Source: Ruegeria halocynthiae (GTDB lineage: Bacteria > Pseudomonadota > Alphaproteobacteria > Rhodobacterales > Rhodobacteraceae). From it: a stretch of 64,000 bases of DNA. Each line of letters opens with the position of its first letter. Position 1 is the first letter of the stretch. Location: assembly GCF_900106805.1 (NCBI RefSeq), contig NZ_FNNP01000001.1, positions 1,550,001 to 1,614,000 of the forward strand, read 5' to 3'. The position numbers were made by a program, and so were the translations under genes. The notes below the pieces were generated by a model. That model had not been told where the DNA came from and did not search any database. It worked only from the letters and a program-made list of their open reading frames with translations. Below, one piece after another: positions 55,437 to 64,000 of this stretch.

Positions 55437-57113
55437 TCAGTCGCCGGATTTCAGCGCTGCACCCAGGATATCGCCCAACGAGGCGCCCGAGTCGGAAGAA
55501 CCGTACTGTTCCACGGCCTCTTTCTCTTCGGCGATTTCGCGTGCCTTGATCGACAGGCCCAGACGGCGGGTTTTGCTGTCGACATTGGTGACGCGAACGT
55601 CGACCTTGTTACCGACCGAGAAACGCTCGGGGCGCTGTTCGGCGCGGTCACGGCTCAGGTCGGAACGGCGGATGAAGGACTTCATGCCTTCGTACTCGAC
55701 CTCGATGCCGCCATCTTCGATTGCGGTCACTTCAACGGTTACGATCGAACCACGCTTCACGCCGCCCACGGCTTCGGCGAACTTGTCACCACCCAGGGCT
55801 TTGATCGACAGCGAGATACGCTCTTTGTCCACGTCAACTTCCGAGACAACCGCCTGAACGACGTCGCCTTTGCGGTAGTTCTGGATCGCATCTTCGCCAC
55901 GCTCGTCCCATGACAGGTCGGACAGGTGAACCATGCCATCGATGTCGCCTTCGAGGCCAATGAACAGACCGAATTCGGTGATGTTCTTGACTTCGCCTTC
56001 GACCTCGGTGCCCTCGGGGTGCGTTTCTGCAAACACTTCCCACGGGTTGCGCATGGTCTGCTTCAGGCCCAGAGACACGCGACGCTTGGCGCCGTCGATT
56101 TCCAGAACCATAACCTCGACTTCCTGGCTGGTCGAAACGATCTTGCCAGGGTGGACGTTTTTCTTGGTCCAGGACATCTCGGATACGTGCACCAGACCTT
56201 CGACACCGGCTTCCAGCTCGACGAACGCGCCGTAGTCGGTGATGTTGGTGACGCGACCCTGATGAACCGAGTTCAGCGGGTACTTGGCCGCAACCAGATC
56301 CCAGGGATCGTCCTGCAGCTGCTTCATGCCCAGGCTGATGCGGTGGGTCTCTTTGTTGATCTTGATGACTTGGACGTTGATAGTCTCGCCAATCGTCAGG
56401 ATCTCGGACGGGTGGTTCACACGGCGCCATGCCATGTCGGTGACGTGCAACAGGCCGTCAACGCCGCCCAGGTCAACAAATGCACCGTATTCGGTGATGT
56501 TCTTGACGACACCCTCGACGGTCTGACCTTCGGTCAGGTTGCCGATAACTTCGGCACGCTGTTCGGCACGCGATTCTTCCAGGATTGCGCGACGCGAAAC
56601 AACGATGTTGCCACGGCGACGGTCCATTTTCAGAATCTGGAACGGCTGCTTCAGACCCATCAGCGGGCCAGCGTCGCGCACGGGGCGCACGTCAACCTGC
56701 GAGCCGGGCAGGAACGCAACTGCGCCGCCCAGATCGACGGTGAAGCCACCTTTGACGCGACCAAAGATTGCACCTTCGACACGCTGGTCGTCGGCATATG
56801 CTTTTTCCAGACGGTCCCATGCCTCTTCACGGCGGGCCATCTCGCGTGAGATGACGGCTTCGCCGCGGGCGTTTTCTGCGGCGCGCAGGTAAACTTCTAC
56901 CTCGTCACCTACAGTGATCTCAGGGGCTTCGCCGGGATTTGCGAATTCTTTCAGATCAACGCGGCCTTCCATTTTGTAGCCTACGTCGATGATGGCTTGG
57001 CCGGCTTCGATTGCCAGTACCTTACCTTTGACAACAGAACCCTCTTCGGGCGTGTCCATTTCGAAGCTTTCGTTCAGGAGGGCTTCGAATTCCTCCATAG
57101 TTGTATCAGCCAT
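55437..57113 (-). CDS. rpsA: 30S ribosomal protein S1
   Basis: 558 residues with six S1 RNA-binding repeats, visible as recurring V-x-G-x-V-x-N-I-T-[ED]-[YF]-G-[AL]-F-[VI] motifs near residues 200, 285 and 375 and two weaker N-terminal copies. It brings mRNA to the ribosome. The ribosome site AAGGAAAA precedes the ATG at 57113. A promoter and a terminator-like leader hairpin lie upstream. Its usual upstream neighbour cmk is displaced by about 3 kb here. Confidence 0.97.
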   Translation of the reverse strand: MADTTMEEFEALLNESFEMDTPEEGSVVKGKVLAIEAGQAIIDVGYKMEGRVDLKEFANPGEAPEITVGDEVEVYLRAAENARGEAVISREMARREEAWDRLEKAYADDQRVEGAIFGRVKGGFTVDLGGAVAFLPGSQVDVRPVRDAGPLMGLKQPFQILKMDRRRGNIVVSRRAILEESRAEQRAEVIGNLTEGQTVEGVVKNITEYGAFVDLGGVDGLLHVTDMAWRRVNHPSEILTIGETINVQVIKINKETHRISLGMKQLQDDPWDLVAAKYPLNSVHQGRVTNITDYGAFVELEAGVEGLVHVSEMSWTKKNVHPGKIVSTSQEVEVMVLEIDGAKRRVSLGLKQTMRNPWEVFAETHPEGTEVEGEVKNITEFGLFIGLEGDIDGMVHLSDLSWDERGEDAIQNYRKGDVVQAVVSEVDVDKERISLSIKALGGDKFAEAVGGVKRGSIVTVEVTAIEDGGIEVEYEGMKSFIRRSDLSRDRAEQRPERFSVGNKVDVRVTNVDSKTRRLGLSIKAREIAEEKEAVEQYGSSDSGASLGDILGAALKSGD

Positions 57114-57214
57114 CTGGCGTTGTTTTCCTTTACATACATTTTTGCTGGCCGAGCGGTTGTCTCCGCCGGTCTTGTTTCATGATGTCTTTGGGCGTGATCC
57201 GGTGCGTTCCCGAG

Positions 57215-57249
57215 CAAACAAACACAAAGGGCCGAGTTAACCCGGCCCT
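57215..57249 (-). terminator. Terminator-like hairpin in the rpsA leader
   Basis: Read leftward, AGGGCCGG-GTTAACT-CGGCCCT is followed by TTGTGTTTGTTT. It lies about 115 bp upstream of the rpsA start and downstream of the likely rpsA promoter. It may end readthrough from the halogenase gene or act as an attenuator in the rpsA leader. Confidence 0.6.
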
Positions 57250-57297
57250 GCTCAGAAACGTCATCCGGACGTTGACCGCCCTTGTATCGACAGCGCG

Positions 57298-57326
57298 CGT
57301 ATAGGCGGATTTAACGAAAGGCGCAA
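57298..57326 (-). promoter_or_regulatory. Possible promoter of rpsA
   Basis: On the minus strand TTGCGC (57326-57321) and TATACG (57303-57298) are 17 bp apart. The implied transcript has a leader of about 175 nt that includes the terminator-like hairpin at 57215-57249. Confidence 0.45.
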
Positions 57327-57519
57327 GCAGAAAGCCAATTCCGCAAGGGTTTGGGCAAATCTGCTACCTGCCCGGGTATACTCTGGCGCTCCAGATTCCG
57401 ACCTCTTTCTTCAGCATCGCATGTTCGATGGCATTCAGCCATGAAATCGCTGCATCGAGATTACGAGCTCCGCCTCTCATAGGCTCAGAAAAAGCCTCGA
57501 CGCAGCGCGCAGGGAGTTT
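57327..57519. other. Gap between halogenase and rpsA promoter
   Basis: With the leader region, 406 bp separate rpsA from the halogenase stop. A 38-codon frame on the minus strand (57480-57364), starting 39 bp after the halogenase stop, is the only candidate gene, and it lacks a good ribosome site or a known motif. Nothing else is seen. Confidence 0.5.
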
Positions 57520-59205
57520 CTAGAACAGTTGCAAATCCTTTGTGCCGCTTTGGATTTCGGCGAGGTCGGGCATGTTCTGAATCGTCGCAGATGCCGGTTC
57601 CGCACCCGGCATAGCCACAGTAGGTTTCATCGCCGCCGCCATGCCAAAAGCTGGTTGCTCAAGCTCTCCACGGATATCGCGCAGCAGCGTTTTGTGATCC
57701 GGCATCGATTTGACGATCTGCGCAAGGTCCACCTTCGCGCGCTTCATGCCCTGAAACCAGATTGGTTTCTTCAACGGTCGCAGACGATCGCGGATGCCAG
57801 CGCCATAGCCCGTATCATAAACCTGTTTACCCAAGAGAACCGTTTGATAAACGCGATGGTCAAACAGCGTGGTGAATTCGGTATCGTGATTCAGCGGCAG
57901 CCGATGTTGCCACAGTTCCAGATTCTCGGCCAACCGATCCGGCAACTTCAATTCGGTGCGTGCATCAATCCAGTATTGATCATCCGTACGGTTGCCCAGC
58001 CGATAATGCAGACAGATGAACTCCAGAACTTCGTTATAGAGCTTGTTCATCTGCCGATTGTACCGTGTCCGCAGCGAAGGCTCGATGTCTCGTGTGGGCA
58101 AATGCTCGGCCAACCAGCGCACGGCATGATCAATCATATGGATCGCTGTGCTCTCCAAAGGTTCGATGAACCCGCCAGACAGGCCAATGGCCACACAATT
58201 CTTGACCCAAGCATTGCGCACACGCCCGATGCGCATTGGAATTATGCGCGGCGTCGCACCCTTGCCACTGTCACCCAGCCATTCGAGATATTCATCAGCC
58301 GCCTGATCGTCTGTACGATGCGCGGATGAGAACACATAGCCCGTGCCCACACGGTTGTAGAGCGGCACCCGCCAAGTCCATCCCGCGCCCAGCGCGGTAG
58401 ACCGAGTGAGGCTTTCGATCTTATCCGGGTCGGGGTGGTCGATCTGCAACGCCATGGCGCGATCGTTGGGCAGATAATCGGAATAATCCATAAACGGCTC
58501 GCCCAGGGCCTTGTTGATAATCAACCCGCGGAACCCGGTACAATCCACGACCATCTCAATGTCATGGCGGCCTGCACGCTCTAACATCAGATGGCTGACA
58601 TTACCCTGCTCATCCAGCTCGACCGACTGCACCTCGTCCTGAATATGCTCAACACCGCGCTTGGTACAGACTTTGGCGAGCATCCCAGCAAACTTCACAG
58701 CGTCCAGATGATAGGCATAGCCAAATCGCTGCTCAAACTCAGGCTGACCCAACTGCCGGGCCCCTTTGCACAGGCGGCCCAGATGATCGTGCGGAGAGAT
58801 GGACTGGGTAAAATCCCGATCCCCATTGCCAAAACGCAAGAAGTATTCAGCGGCCTCCAACCCATACAGCATCTGACCATGGGCAAAAGGGTTCACATAG
58901 TCGATGCGATTACCCTTGGCGTCCTTGTTCCAGTTGCAAAACTTCACACCCAGTTTGAACGAAGCATTGGTCTCGCGGAAGAATTCCCGCTCAGAGATGC
59001 CGGCCTGGCGGATCGTGACCGGCATACGCGGCACCGTCGCCTCACCCACGCCCACAGTGGAAATGTTGGGGCTCTCGATCAGGCAGAGCCGAGGGCGATC
59101 CTTGGGCGCCGAGGTGCGAGAAAACACCATGTCGAGGAGCAGCGCAGTCATCCATCCTGCTGTTCCACCACCAACTATGGTGATCTTGCTTAGACGATTA
59201 TTCAT
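57520..59205 (-). CDS. Flavin-dependent tryptophan halogenase family protein
   Basis: 561 residues. FAD motif VGGGTAGWM (11-19), VGVGEATVP (51-59), ASFKLGVKF with Lys84 at the position of PrnA Lys79, the halogenase signature W-T-W-R-V-P (276-281) and FIEPLEST (346-353) around the catalytic glutamate are all present, so it should be active. These enzymes use FADH2, O2 and halide to chlorinate or brominate an aromatic, classically tryptophan. No flavin reductase, NRPS or TonB receptor is adjacent, so the substrate is unknown. Inserted between rpsA and cmk, near trpBF. Confidence 0.92.
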   Translation of the reverse strand: MNNRLSKITIVGGGTAGWMTALLLDMVFSRTSAPKDRPRLCLIESPNISTVGVGEATVPRMPVTIRQAGISEREFFRETNASFKLGVKFCNWNKDAKGNRIDYVNPFAHGQMLYGLEAAEYFLRFGNGDRDFTQSISPHDHLGRLCKGARQLGQPEFEQRFGYAYHLDAVKFAGMLAKVCTKRGVEHIQDEVQSVELDEQGNVSHLMLERAGRHDIEMVVDCTGFRGLIINKALGEPFMDYSDYLPNDRAMALQIDHPDPDKIESLTRSTALGAGWTWRVPLYNRVGTGYVFSSAHRTDDQAADEYLEWLGDSGKGATPRIIPMRIGRVRNAWVKNCVAIGLSGGFIEPLESTAIHMIDHAVRWLAEHLPTRDIEPSLRTRYNRQMNKLYNEVLEFICLHYRLGNRTDDQYWIDARTELKLPDRLAENLELWQHRLPLNHDTEFTTLFDHRVYQTVLLGKQVYDTGYGAGIRDRLRPLKKPIWFQGMKRAKVDLAQIVKSMPDHKTLLRDIRGELEQPAFGMAAAMKPTVAMPGAEPASATIQNMPDLAEIQSGTKDLQLF

Positions 59206-59642
59206 ATTTTGGTCCCTGTTGACTTGAGGGATTTCACCGCTGCTTCCCTTTTCTGGGTTTTTTGCAGCTGTCCCTTCTGGCTTGTGCGGGGACTATAGCA
59301 GCTTTCTTATGTCCAGCTAGGGGCGCGTTTGTGACTCGTTCGGTAACCTGCCCGCACTGTTGCAAATATTGTGGAGTGACGGCATTGAATATCTGCACAG
59401 TAAAGTGGAACAGCCCGTTTCTCCCCCGCACGTTTTGATCGAAACGCAGGTATTTTTGACTGTGGTGGCGCTTGGTCAATCACATAAGAGTAAGTGAATC
59501 TAATTCGCAATTCATGCATGTTTCCGGACGATCTGCAATGTTTGCCGGCCTAACGGTTATTACACGTCCGCATTACTTTTCCTAACTTGTTCACATCGGT
59601 CGGCAATCACTCCGGCCTCACCCTGACTGAAAGGAAAATCAA
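59206..59642. other. AT-richer intergenic region between divergent halogenase and YHS genes
   Basis: 437 bp that read visibly more AT-rich than the neighbouring genes, with T-rich and A-rich tracts near 59460-59510 and 59570-59600. It should hold both divergent promoters. The frames present are short and unsupported, including a cysteine-rich 35-codon frame from the GTG at 59331. Confidence 0.5.
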
Positions 59643-60119
59643 ATGAAATCCCTTACCCTTACGGCTCTTGCCGTCACGATGGCCCTGTCCGTCCCTGCAT
59701 TTGCCGCCGATGAGATCAACGTCTCAAAAGGTATCTCAGCCGCAGGTGCTCCGCTGGCGGTGCATGGGGTGGATCTTGTGGCCATGGTTACCAGCGGAAA
59801 TCCCGTTGAGGGCTTTGCCAATCACTCGGCCACGTATGACGGTGCCTCTTACTACTTCACCAGTGCCGAAAACCTCGAAGCATTCGAGGCCAATCCGGCG
59901 GATTACCTGCCGCAGCACGGCGGCTATTGCTCGTTTGGTGTTTCGGTCGGCAAAAAGTTTGACGGTGACCCGGACCAGTATCTGATTGCAGATGGCAAGT
60001 TGTATCTGTTCCTGAACGCAACCACACGTGGTGAGTTCCTGAAAGACATCACCGGCACCGCAAAAACTGCTGACGATCAGTGGGCAAACATCAAGAGTAT
60101 CGCCGTTGGCGAGCTGTAA
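59643..60119 (+). CDS. Secreted YHS domain-containing protein
   Basis: 158 residues. Signal peptide 1-21 (VPAFA), then a YHS-type domain: HGVDLVAM (~40), NHSATYDGASYYFTSAENLEAFEANPADYLP-like core (~60-92) and GGYCSFGVSVGKKFDGD (~95-111). The family is annotated as YHS (seleno)protein; here the key position is an ordinary cysteine (TGC). A periplasmic metal- or redox-related role is possible but unproven. Divergent from the halogenase gene. Confidence 0.85.
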   Translation: MKSLTLTALAVTMALSVPAFAADEINVSKGISAAGAPLAVHGVDLVAMVTSGNPVEGFANHSATYDGASYYFTSAENLEAFEANPADYLPQHGGYCSFGVSVGKKFDGDPDQYLIADGKLYLFLNATTRGEFLKDITGTAKTADDQWANIKSIAVGEL

Positions 60120-60149
60120 GCTCAATGACCCGATCTGCCCGTGGCTGTT

Positions 60150-60764
60150 TCAGGTCGCGGGCAGGTTCTGTTCAATGATTTCGAGCGCACGCGCAAGCGC
60201 GGCCTCGATACTCAGATCCGAGGTATCAAGTTGCACGGCATACTCGGCGGGTTTCATCGGTGCTGTGCTGCGTTCAGCGTCCCGGGCGTCGCGTTCTTTG
60301 ACATCCGCCAATACCCGATCACGTGTGACGGTCCCGCCTTTGGCCGCAAGTTCGAGGTACCGCCGTTCCGCCCGCACTTCGGGACTGGCAGTGACGAACA
60401 GTTTGACCTCAGCGCCCGGGCAGATCACGGTTCCAATGTCGCGCCCATCCAGCACGGCCCCTCCGGCACGTCGGGCAAATGCACGCTGAAAATCGATCAG
60501 CGCGCTGCGGACTTCGGGAATAACCGCAACTTTCGAGGCCGCCTGCGCGATCTCTGCGGTACGCAGATCACCCTGCTCCAACTCTTCCGCCGTCAGGGAT
60601 TGCGCAGCGTCCACGGGTTCTTCCCCTTGCAGCATACGCCGTCCAACGGCGCGATAAAGCAAACCGGTATCCAGATGGGCAAACCCGAAATGCGCGGCAA
60701 CCGCTTTCGAGATAGTGCCCTTTCCGGCAGCCGCCGGGCCGTCGATCGCGACAGTGAACCTCAT
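60150..60764 (-). CDS. cmk: Cytidylate kinase
   Basis: 204 residues. P-loop GPAAAGKGT (9-17), and [20 protein letters not shown] (~105-124), the conserved GRDIGT segment. It phosphorylates CMP and dCMP. Its ATG overlaps the aroA stop (ATGA), so translation is coupled. The expected next gene, rpsA, comes only after the YHS and halogenase genes. Confidence 0.96.
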   Translation of the reverse strand: MRFTVAIDGPAAAGKGTISKAVAAHFGFAHLDTGLLYRAVGRRMLQGEEPVDAAQSLTAEELEQGDLRTAEIAQAASKVAVIPEVRSALIDFQRAFARRAGGAVLDGRDIGTVICPGAEVKLFVTASPEVRAERRYLELAAKGGTVTRDRVLADVKERDARDAERSTAPMKPAEYAVQLDTSDLSIEAALARALEIIEQNLPAT

Positions 60765-62107
60765 GTACGCTCGACCCTCGCGCCCAATGCGGCCATCAAC
60801 GGCTCAAAGATCGGGAAAGACGTCGCGATTGGTCCGCCATCATCTACCGAGACAGGTGTTGTTGCGCCCATCCCCATGACCATGAAGGACATTGCAATGC
60901 GGTGATCAAGGAAACTCTCACACGTCCCTCCGCCCGGTACGCCACCAATGCCGAGACCTTCGACAGACCACCAATCATCACCCTCATCCACCGTCACACC
61001 ATTGGCGCGCAAGCCACGAGCCATGGCATCGATCCGATCGCTTTCCTTGACCCGCAGTTCTTTCACACCGCCCATCATCGTGGTGCCAGCGGCATTGGCC
61101 GCCACCACGGACAGCACCGGATATTCATCAATCATCGAGGCCGCGCGTTCTGCCGGAACACTGATCCCCTTCATGTTGGGCGAGTATTTTGCCCGCAGAT
61201 CTGCAACCGGCTCACCACCTTCTTCGCGCTCGTTCTCATAGGTCAAGTCAGCGCCCATCTCGCGCAGCGTGGTAAATAGCCCCGCACGGGTGGGATTCAA
61301 GCCGATGCCCGGAACCAACACGTCCGAACCCGGTGTGATCAGCGCCGCACAGACCGGGAAGGCCGCGCTCGACGGATCGCGAGGCACGGCGATAACCTGG
61401 GGTTTCAGCTCTGGGCGACCGGTCAGAGTAATAACACGGCCCTCGTCCGTATCCTCAACCGTGATTTCAGCGCCAAAACCCGTCAGCATTCGCTCGGAAT
61501 GATCGCGGGTGGCCTCTTTCTCGACCACAACGGTCTGGCCGGGTGCATTCAGACCGGCCAACAACACCGCAGATTTAACCTGCGCCGATGGCACGGGCAC
61601 TTTGTAATGCACCGGGACGGGATCAGCCGCACCAACAATTGTCATCGGCAAGCGTCCGCCTTCGCGGCCCACCGATTGCGTCCCGAACAGAGCCAGCGGA
61701 TCGGTCACCCGCGCCATCGGGCGTTTGTTCAGGCTGGCATCGCCAGTGAAGGTCGCTGTGATTGGCGACGTGGCCATCGCCCCCATGATCAGGCGCACAC
61801 CGGTGCCGGAATTGCCGCAGTCGATCACCTGATCGGGCTCAGCAAAGCCGCCGACACCTACGCCATGCACAGACCATTCTCCGCCGCCATGATCTGTGAC
61901 CTCCGCCCCGAAAGCACGCATAGCCTTCGCCGTGTCGAGCACATCCTCGCCTTCCAGCAGACCCGATATTCTGGTCTCTCCCACGGCCATAGCTCCCAGA
62001 ATTAGGGACCGGTGCGAGATTGACTTGTCGCCGGGCACCTCTGCAGTGCCGGTCAGCGGGCCGCAGGGATGTGACGTCATCGGGATGGGCGTGCCGTGTC
62101 CGGACAT
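60761..62107 (-). CDS. aroA: EPSP synthase, class II (CP4-like)
   Basis: 448 residues. Class II features: [10 protein letters not shown] (25-34), [10 protein letters not shown] (97-106), [19 protein letters not shown] and TRDHSERM, all closer to Agrobacterium CP4 EPSPS than to the E. coli enzyme. It joins shikimate-3-phosphate and PEP. Gly101 sits where CP4 has Ala100, the residue tied to glyphosate tolerance, so tolerance cannot be assumed. An alternative start is Met10. Confidence 0.95.
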   Translation of the reverse strand: MSGHGTPIPMTSHPCGPLTGTAEVPGDKSISHRSLILGAMAVGETRISGLLEGEDVLDTAKAMRAFGAEVTDHGGGEWSVHGVGVGGFAEPDQVIDCGNSGTGVRLIMGAMATSPITATFTGDASLNKRPMARVTDPLALFGTQSVGREGGRLPMTIVGAADPVPVHYKVPVPSAQVKSAVLLAGLNAPGQTVVVEKEATRDHSERMLTGFGAEITVEDTDEGRVITLTGRPELKPQVIAVPRDPSSAAFPVCAALITPGSDVLVPGIGLNPTRAGLFTTLREMGADLTYENEREEGGEPVADLRAKYSPNMKGISVPAERAASMIDEYPVLSVVAANAAGTTMMGGVKELRVKESDRIDAMARGLRANGVTVDEGDDWWSVEGLGIGGVPGGGTCESFLDHRIAMSFMVMGMGATTPVSVDDGGPIATSFPIFEPLMAALGARVERT

Positions 62108-62176
62108 GAGGGCTCCTGTTTTCGCTATCAGTACTCAGGCCGATTAGCGAATTGGGGCCGTTTGGTCCAGCGGCAA

Positions 62177-62887
62177 TCAGTTTTTGCGTCGGAAGGTCAG
62201 GTAATGCGGGGTACGACCCTCGCGCAGGGCCTTCTGTTCATAGCGGGTAGATATCCAGTCATCCCATGGTTCACGCCAGTCAGAGGGGCGCTCCGCCAAC
62301 CACTCGAAACCCGCGCGAGGCACTTCTTCGAGGGTTTGGCGCACATAGTCGGGAATGTCGGTCGCAACGCGGAAAACTGAACCAGGTTTCAAAGCGCGCG
62401 CCAATGGCTCCAGATGTTCAGGGGTCACAAACCTACGGCGGTGATGGCGGGTTTTTGGCCAAGGATCAGGGTAGAGCAGAAATGCACGCGAGATGCTGGC
62501 CTCGGGCAGAACATCAAACAGGTCGCGCGCATCACCGGGATGCACCGCAAGATTACCGACCCCCGCACGACGGATTTTGCCCAAGAGCATGGCCACGCCG
62601 TTGATATAGGGCTCAGCCCCGATGATACCGATATCCGGATTCTGTTGTGCCTGGTGCACCAGATGTTCGCCGCCGCCAAACCCGATCTCCAGCCAGATCG
62701 GTTTGCCGCCGAACAACCCATTCAGATCAAGAGCCTTGCGTTCCGGATTGGCTTCCCAATCCACGTCACCTGGAGACAGGGCAGACAGATCTTCGGACAG
62801 ATAGGTCTTTTGGCTGGGCTTCAGGGTTTTGCCCTTGAAGCGGCCATAAAAGTTTCTGCGAGGGCGTTTTGGGGTCTGTGTACTCAT
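62177..62887 (-). CDS. trmB: tRNA (guanine-N7-)-methyltransferase
   Basis: 236 residues from the ATG at 62887. Basic N-terminus (PKRPRRNFYGRFKGK), the SAM motif WLEIGFGGGEHLV (~85-97), and FLLYPDPWPKTRHHRRRF, the catalytic PDPWxK motif of TrmB. It makes m7G46 in tRNA. It follows metK after a terminator. Confidence 0.95.
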   Translation of the reverse strand: MSTQTPKRPRRNFYGRFKGKTLKPSQKTYLSEDLSALSPGDVDWEANPERKALDLNGLFGGKPIWLEIGFGGGEHLVHQAQQNPDIGIIGAEPYINGVAMLLGKIRRAGVGNLAVHPGDARDLFDVLPEASISRAFLLYPDPWPKTRHHRRRFVTPEHLEPLARALKPGSVFRVATDIPDYVRQTLEEVPRAGFEWLAERPSDWREPWDDWISTRYEQKALREGRTPHYLTFRRKN

Positions 62888-62937
62888 GGCGCAGCCCATA
62901 CTGCGGGGCTGAAGCTGTTGCAAGAGGTCGGCCACAT

Positions 62938-62967
62938 GCAAAAACGCGCCGAAACCGGCGCGTTTCT
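62938..62967 (-). terminator. Rho-independent terminator of metK
   Basis: Read leftward, AAACGCGCCGG-TTT-CGGCGCGTTT with T-run TTTTT. It begins 12 bp after the metK stop. Confidence 0.85.
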
Positions 62968-62978
62968 ACGTTCATTGA

Positions 62979-64000
62979 TCAGACCGCTTTTTTCAAAGCA
63001 TCGGCCAGATCGGTGCGTTCCCAGCTAAATCCACCATCCGCATCGGGCTCGCGCCCAAAATGGCCATATGCGGCAGTGCGTTGATAGATAGGTTTGTTCA
63101 GCTCCAGATGCTGACGAATGCCGCGAGGTGTCAGGTCCATAACCTGATCAATCGCCTTTTCGATCTGTGCATCCGCAACAGTGCCGGTACCATGCGTGTC
63201 TGCATAAATCGACAGCGGTTTGGACACGCCAATCGCATAGCTCAGCTGAATGGTGCAACGATCCGCCATGCCAGCCGCCACGACGTTCTTGGCCAGATAG
63301 CGCGCTGCATAGGCAGCCGAGCGGTCCACTTTGGTCGGGTCTTTACCCGAAAACGCGCCGCCGCCATGCGGAGCGGCGCCACCGTAAGTGTCCACGATGA
63401 TCTTGCGCCCGGTCAGGCCCGCATCGCCATCCGGCCCGCCGATAACAAACTTGCCGGTGGGGTTCACATGCCACTCGGTCTTAGCGGTTAGCCAGCCGTC
63501 GGGCAGGGATTCGCGAATGTATGGTTCGACAATCTGGCGGATATCATCCGAGGTTAGCGCCTCATCCAGATGCTGTGTCGACAACACGATTGAGCTGACA
63601 CCGACAGGCTTGCCGTCACGGTAGACGACTGAAAGCTGCGATTTCGCGTCCGGACCGAGTGCAGGCTCAGTACCATTTTTGCGAACTTCAGCCAAACGGC
63701 GAAGAATAGCATGGGAATACTGGATCGGTGCGGGCATCAGCGCTGGTGTCTCGGTGGTGGCATAACCGAACATGATGCCCTGATCGCCTGCGCCCTCGTC
63801 CTTGTTGTCGGCTGCATCCACGCCCTGAGCGATATGGGCCGACTGTTCGTGCAGCAGGTTAGTCACTTCGACCGTTTCGTGGTGAAACTTATCCTGCTCG
63901 TACCCGATATCTTTGATACAGGCGCGCGCAATATCATCGATATGCGCCATGTAATCATGCAGTTTTTCCTGATCCGACAGCCCCACTTCGCCACCGATAA
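62979..64000 (-). CDS. metK: S-adenosylmethionine synthetase (5' end outside window)
   Basis: At least 340 residues; the frame continues past the right edge ([12 protein letters not shown] at the boundary), so the GTG at 63986 is not the start and about 50 N-terminal residues are missing. [14 protein letters not shown] and [23 protein letters not shown] are MetK signatures with the metal- and phosphate-binding residues. It makes SAM from methionine and ATP. Any SAM-sensing leader would lie outside the window. Confidence 0.96.
   Translation of the reverse strand, partial: IGGEVGLSDQEKLHDYMAHIDDIARACIKDIGYEQDKFHHETVEVTNLLHEQSAHIAQGVDAADNKDEGAGDQGIMFGYATTETPALMPAPIQYSHAILRRLAEVRKNGTEPALGPDAKSQLSVVYRDGKPVGVSSIVLSTQHLDEALTSDDIRQIVEPYIRESLPDGWLTAKTEWHVNPTGKFVIGGPDGDAGLTGRKIIVDTYGGAAPHGGGAFSGKDPTKVDRSAAYAARYLAKNVVAAGMADRCTIQLSYAIGVSKPLSIYADTHGTGTVADAQIEKAIDQVMDLTPRGIRQHLELNKPIYQRTAAYGHFGREPDADGGFSWERTDLADALKKAV

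Noticed and set aside
57364..57480. 38-codon frame just after the halogenase
   Set aside because: Too short to support, weak ribosome site, no recognisable family; kept only as a note in the gap entry.
59331..59438. Cysteine-rich short frame (CPHCCKYCG) from a GTG
   Set aside because: Looks like a small zinc-binding protein, but no ribosome site is seen and it lies in a region expected to be promoter DNA.
59643..60119. Selenoprotein reading of the YHS gene
   Set aside because: The key position is TGC (Cys), the frame ends at a normal TAA, and no in-frame TGA is present.

Overview
The window is ordinary chromosome of an alphaproteobacterium, most likely a marine Rhodobacteraceae (Roseobacter group). 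This rests on the GC-rich coding style and on gene neighbourhoods I know from that group: aroA-cmk ... rpsA-ihfB-lapA-trpF-trpB, hisC-tyrC, DUF2125, a B12-riboswitch-led cobalt ECF transporter, the PuuD/PuuE-UraD/UraH purine route and a fused NuoE-NuoF formate dehydrogenase subunit. I see no insertion sequences, prophage, CRISPR array, rRNA or tRNA.

Layout. 1-2594: an ion-channel pair made of an ExbB/MotA-type protein and a MotB/OmpA-type coiled-coil protein cut by the left edge. 2663-7079: ChaC-like protein, DUF2125 protein, and an operon hisC-tyrC-extensin-like peptidase. 7144-9124: PLP enzyme facing an Lrp/AsnC regulator across a perfect palindrome. 9247-10014: rpsD with its terminator and promoter. 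10078-11213: an unrecognised gene and an apparently gene-free stretch. 11214-14947: cobalamin riboswitch and a five-gene cobalt importer (CbiK/L/M/Q/O type). 14999-18613: VIT1 transporter and a ycjX-GNAT-ycjF operon. 18723-21060: truA, then a NicO-type Ni/Co transporter with a DUF1007 partner. 21131-23182: thioesterase and acyl-CoA dehydrogenase.

23346-32373 is mainly a purine (urate to glyoxylate) catabolic cluster: AllE, NCS2 permease, AllA, PuuE-UraD fusion, UraH, a LysR regulator and PuuD with a C-terminal cytochrome c domain. Two small secreted proteins and an unexpected GAPDH gene sit within it. 32527-38414 encodes TamA-TamB; TamB carries an exact 109-residue internal repeat. 38466-43933 holds a two-subunit NAD-linked formate dehydrogenase and a LysR regulator. 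44003-51848: GNAT, ychF, PagL-like deacylase, trpA, an FMN-dependent hydroxyacid dehydrogenase, rplY, pth, a serine hydrolase and a DUF2237 protein. 51845-57113: methyltransferase, trpB, trpF, lapA, ihfB, rpsA. 57520-60119: a flavin-dependent halogenase and a secreted YHS protein lying between rpsA and cmk. 60150-64000: cmk, aroA, trmB and the 3' part of metK.

No obviously new defence or mobile system is present. The strongest leads are the motor-like pair at the left edge (fold resemblance to MotAB and to ZorAB of Zorya), the halogenase/YHS insertion in a conserved housekeeping block, the secreted Ni/Co-associated proteins that would all begin with histidine after signal-peptide removal, and the exact TamB repeat. 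All calls come from reading the sequence; no database search was run.
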